A program made the translations under genes and the position numbers. The notes under the pieces are model-generated. The model ran no database searches. It was not told the origin of the DNA and was given only the letters and a program-made list of their open reading frames with translations. Below are positions 5,509-6,226 of a stretch of 6,226 nt of DNA, in pieces (within the stretch, counting starts at the first letter, position 1; the number at the start of each line of letters is the position of its first letter). Source of the stretch: Oscillospiraceae bacterium (GTDB taxonomy: Bacteria; Bacillota; Clostridia; Oscillospirales; Ruminococcaceae); the NCBI GenBank assembly GCA_019423445.1, contig JAHZBJ010000041.1, forward strand, positions 5,949 to 12,174, read 5' to 3'.

Positions 5509-6226
5509 TCAAATTCCGCTGGTTTCGTCTTTCTTCTCTTGGCCGTCCTTTTCTCCATCCTGAGGGCTGTCGGCCCCAGGTTCTTCCGCTGGTTTCTCCT
5601 CACCGGCGGTCTCACTGCCTTCCTGGACCACCCCGGCAGATTCCTCCTTCGCTCCTTCCAAACTGGAAGCTTCCTCTCCGGAGTTTTCTTCTTGTTCCGT
5701 TTTCAGGGCTTCTGGGGTCTCCTCCCCTTCTCCAGCTTCTTCTGTCACAGCAGCGGATTCATCGGAAGTCTCTTCCCCCTGAGCGGCTCCGCCGTTTTTC
5801 TTACTCTCTTTCTTCTTTCTGGCCCGCTCCTTTTCCTCCGCCAGCTCCCGCTCCACCTGGGCGATGCGTTCCTTGCTGACGTCGGTATCCGCATAGAGAG
5901 GTCTGGGGTTCTTCTGACGATAGAAGTGAATCGCCACCATCAGCAGGAGAGAACCGACACAGAGAAGCAGAGCCAGCATCTGGCTCACCCGGTATTGCCC
6001 CCACATCAGGCTGTCGGTGCGGAGCCCCTCAATAAAGAATCTGCCCAGGCCGTACCAAGCCATGTAACCCAGGGTCACCTGGCCATCATACTTTCTTCTG
6101 GGGGTAAGGATAAAGGCCAGGAAGAGGAATCCCAGAACATTCCACACAAACTCATAGAAGAAGGTGGGGTGGACCGGAACTGTGGGGTCCACAATCACTC
6201 CCTGAGCTGCCAGAGCTTCAGCGTGG
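5509..6226 (-). CDS. lgt: Prolipoprotein diacylglyceryl transferase, C-terminal part, with long acidic tail
   Basis: Lgt is a membrane enzyme that moves diacylglycerol from phosphatidylglycerol to the lipobox cysteine of prolipoproteins. Only the C-terminal 238 codons are in the window; the frame is open to the right edge, and the GTG at 6198 is internal, not a start. Recognisable pieces, numbered from that GTG, are VHPTFFYEFVWN (9-20), GRFFIEGLRTDSL (52-64, with the conserved Arg and Glu), and YRVSQMLALLL (69-79), plus hydrophobic segments at about 18-31 and 71-91. After HFYRQKNPRPLY (91-102) comes a tail of about 130 residues: a charged, coiled-coil-like stretch (about 107-134, KERIAQVERELAEEKERARKKK region) and then Glu/Gly/Ser/Ala-rich low-complexity sequence to the stop. 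Most Lgt end shortly after the last membrane helix, so the tail is an addition. It should face the cytoplasm. folD follows after 16 nt. Confidence 0.93.
   Translation of the reverse strand, partial: HAEALAAQGVIVDPTVPVHPTFFYEFVWNVLGFLFLAFILTPRRKYDGQVTLGYMAWYGLGRFFIEGLRTDSLMWGQYRVSQMLALLLCVGSLLLMVAIHFYRQKNPRPLYADTDVSKERIAQVERELAEEKERARKKKESKKNGGAAQGEETSDESAAVTEEAGEGEETPEALKTEQEENSGEEASSLEGAKEESAGVVQEGSETAGEEKPAEEPGADSPQDGEKDGQEKKDETSGI

Noticed and set aside
5493..5615. Longer N-terminus for folD (Met at 5615)
   Set aside because: The added 41 residues are basic, unlike FolD, and overlap the lgt tail; ATG 5492 has a strong GGAGG site.
4128..5879. 583-codon open frame on the plus strand
   Set aside because: It lies antisense to rplU, the rplU promoter, folD and the lgt tail, all of which are certain genes; its product is low-information and unlike any protein I know. 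GC-rich codon use opens the opposite frame.
6196..6198. GTG at 6198 as an lgt start
   Set aside because: The frame is open to the window edge, the core Lgt domains must lie upstream, and there is no ribosome site here.
1..6226. Mobile element, CRISPR array, phage or defence system
   Set aside because: No transposase, integrase, repeat array, terminal repeats or composition shift; all space is taken by core genes and short gaps.

Overview
The window looks like an ordinary housekeeping stretch of a low-G+C-lineage (Firmicutes) but fairly GC-rich anaerobe, most likely a clostridial/Oscillospiraceae-type gut bacterium. This is inferred from gene content (Mini-RNase III, a YitT/DUF2179 protein, Obg next to bL21/bL27), strong GGAGG ribosome binding sites and the codon composition. 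No mobile element, CRISPR array, tRNA or rRNA is visible, and I find no new multi-gene system.

Layout. Six or seven genes run leftwards on the minus strand: the C-terminal part of lgt (cut by the right edge), folD, rplU, rpmA, obg, mrnC and a yitT-family gene. One gene runs rightwards at the left edge: an HExxH metallopeptidase-like protein that looks distantly like ImmA/IrrE and is probably cut by the left edge. lgt and folD are 16 nt apart. A very strong promoter (TTGACA, 17 nt, TGG-TAAAAT) and a structured leader lie between folD and rplU. rplU and rpmA are 11 nt apart and end in a good hairpin terminator. obg, mrnC and yitT follow as a second tight unit, ending in a terminator that faces the left-edge gene.

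How the genes fit together. rplU, rpmA and obg are a classic ribosome cluster: two large-subunit proteins and the GTPase that matures the 50S particle. mrnC adds the enzyme that trims 23S rRNA ends in Firmicutes. lgt (lipoprotein lipidation) and folD (one-carbon folate) are neighbours without an obvious functional tie. The YitT membrane protein is of unknown role.

Points worth a second look: bL27 has no cleavable N-terminal extension and the usual prp/ysxB protease gene is missing between rplU and rpmA; the metallopeptidase frame has no stop before its own terminator and runs on through the opposing operon's terminator; Lgt carries a cytoplasmic E/K-rich tail of about 135 residues; and the region before obg has an 8-bp direct repeat around an AT-rich promoter-like core.
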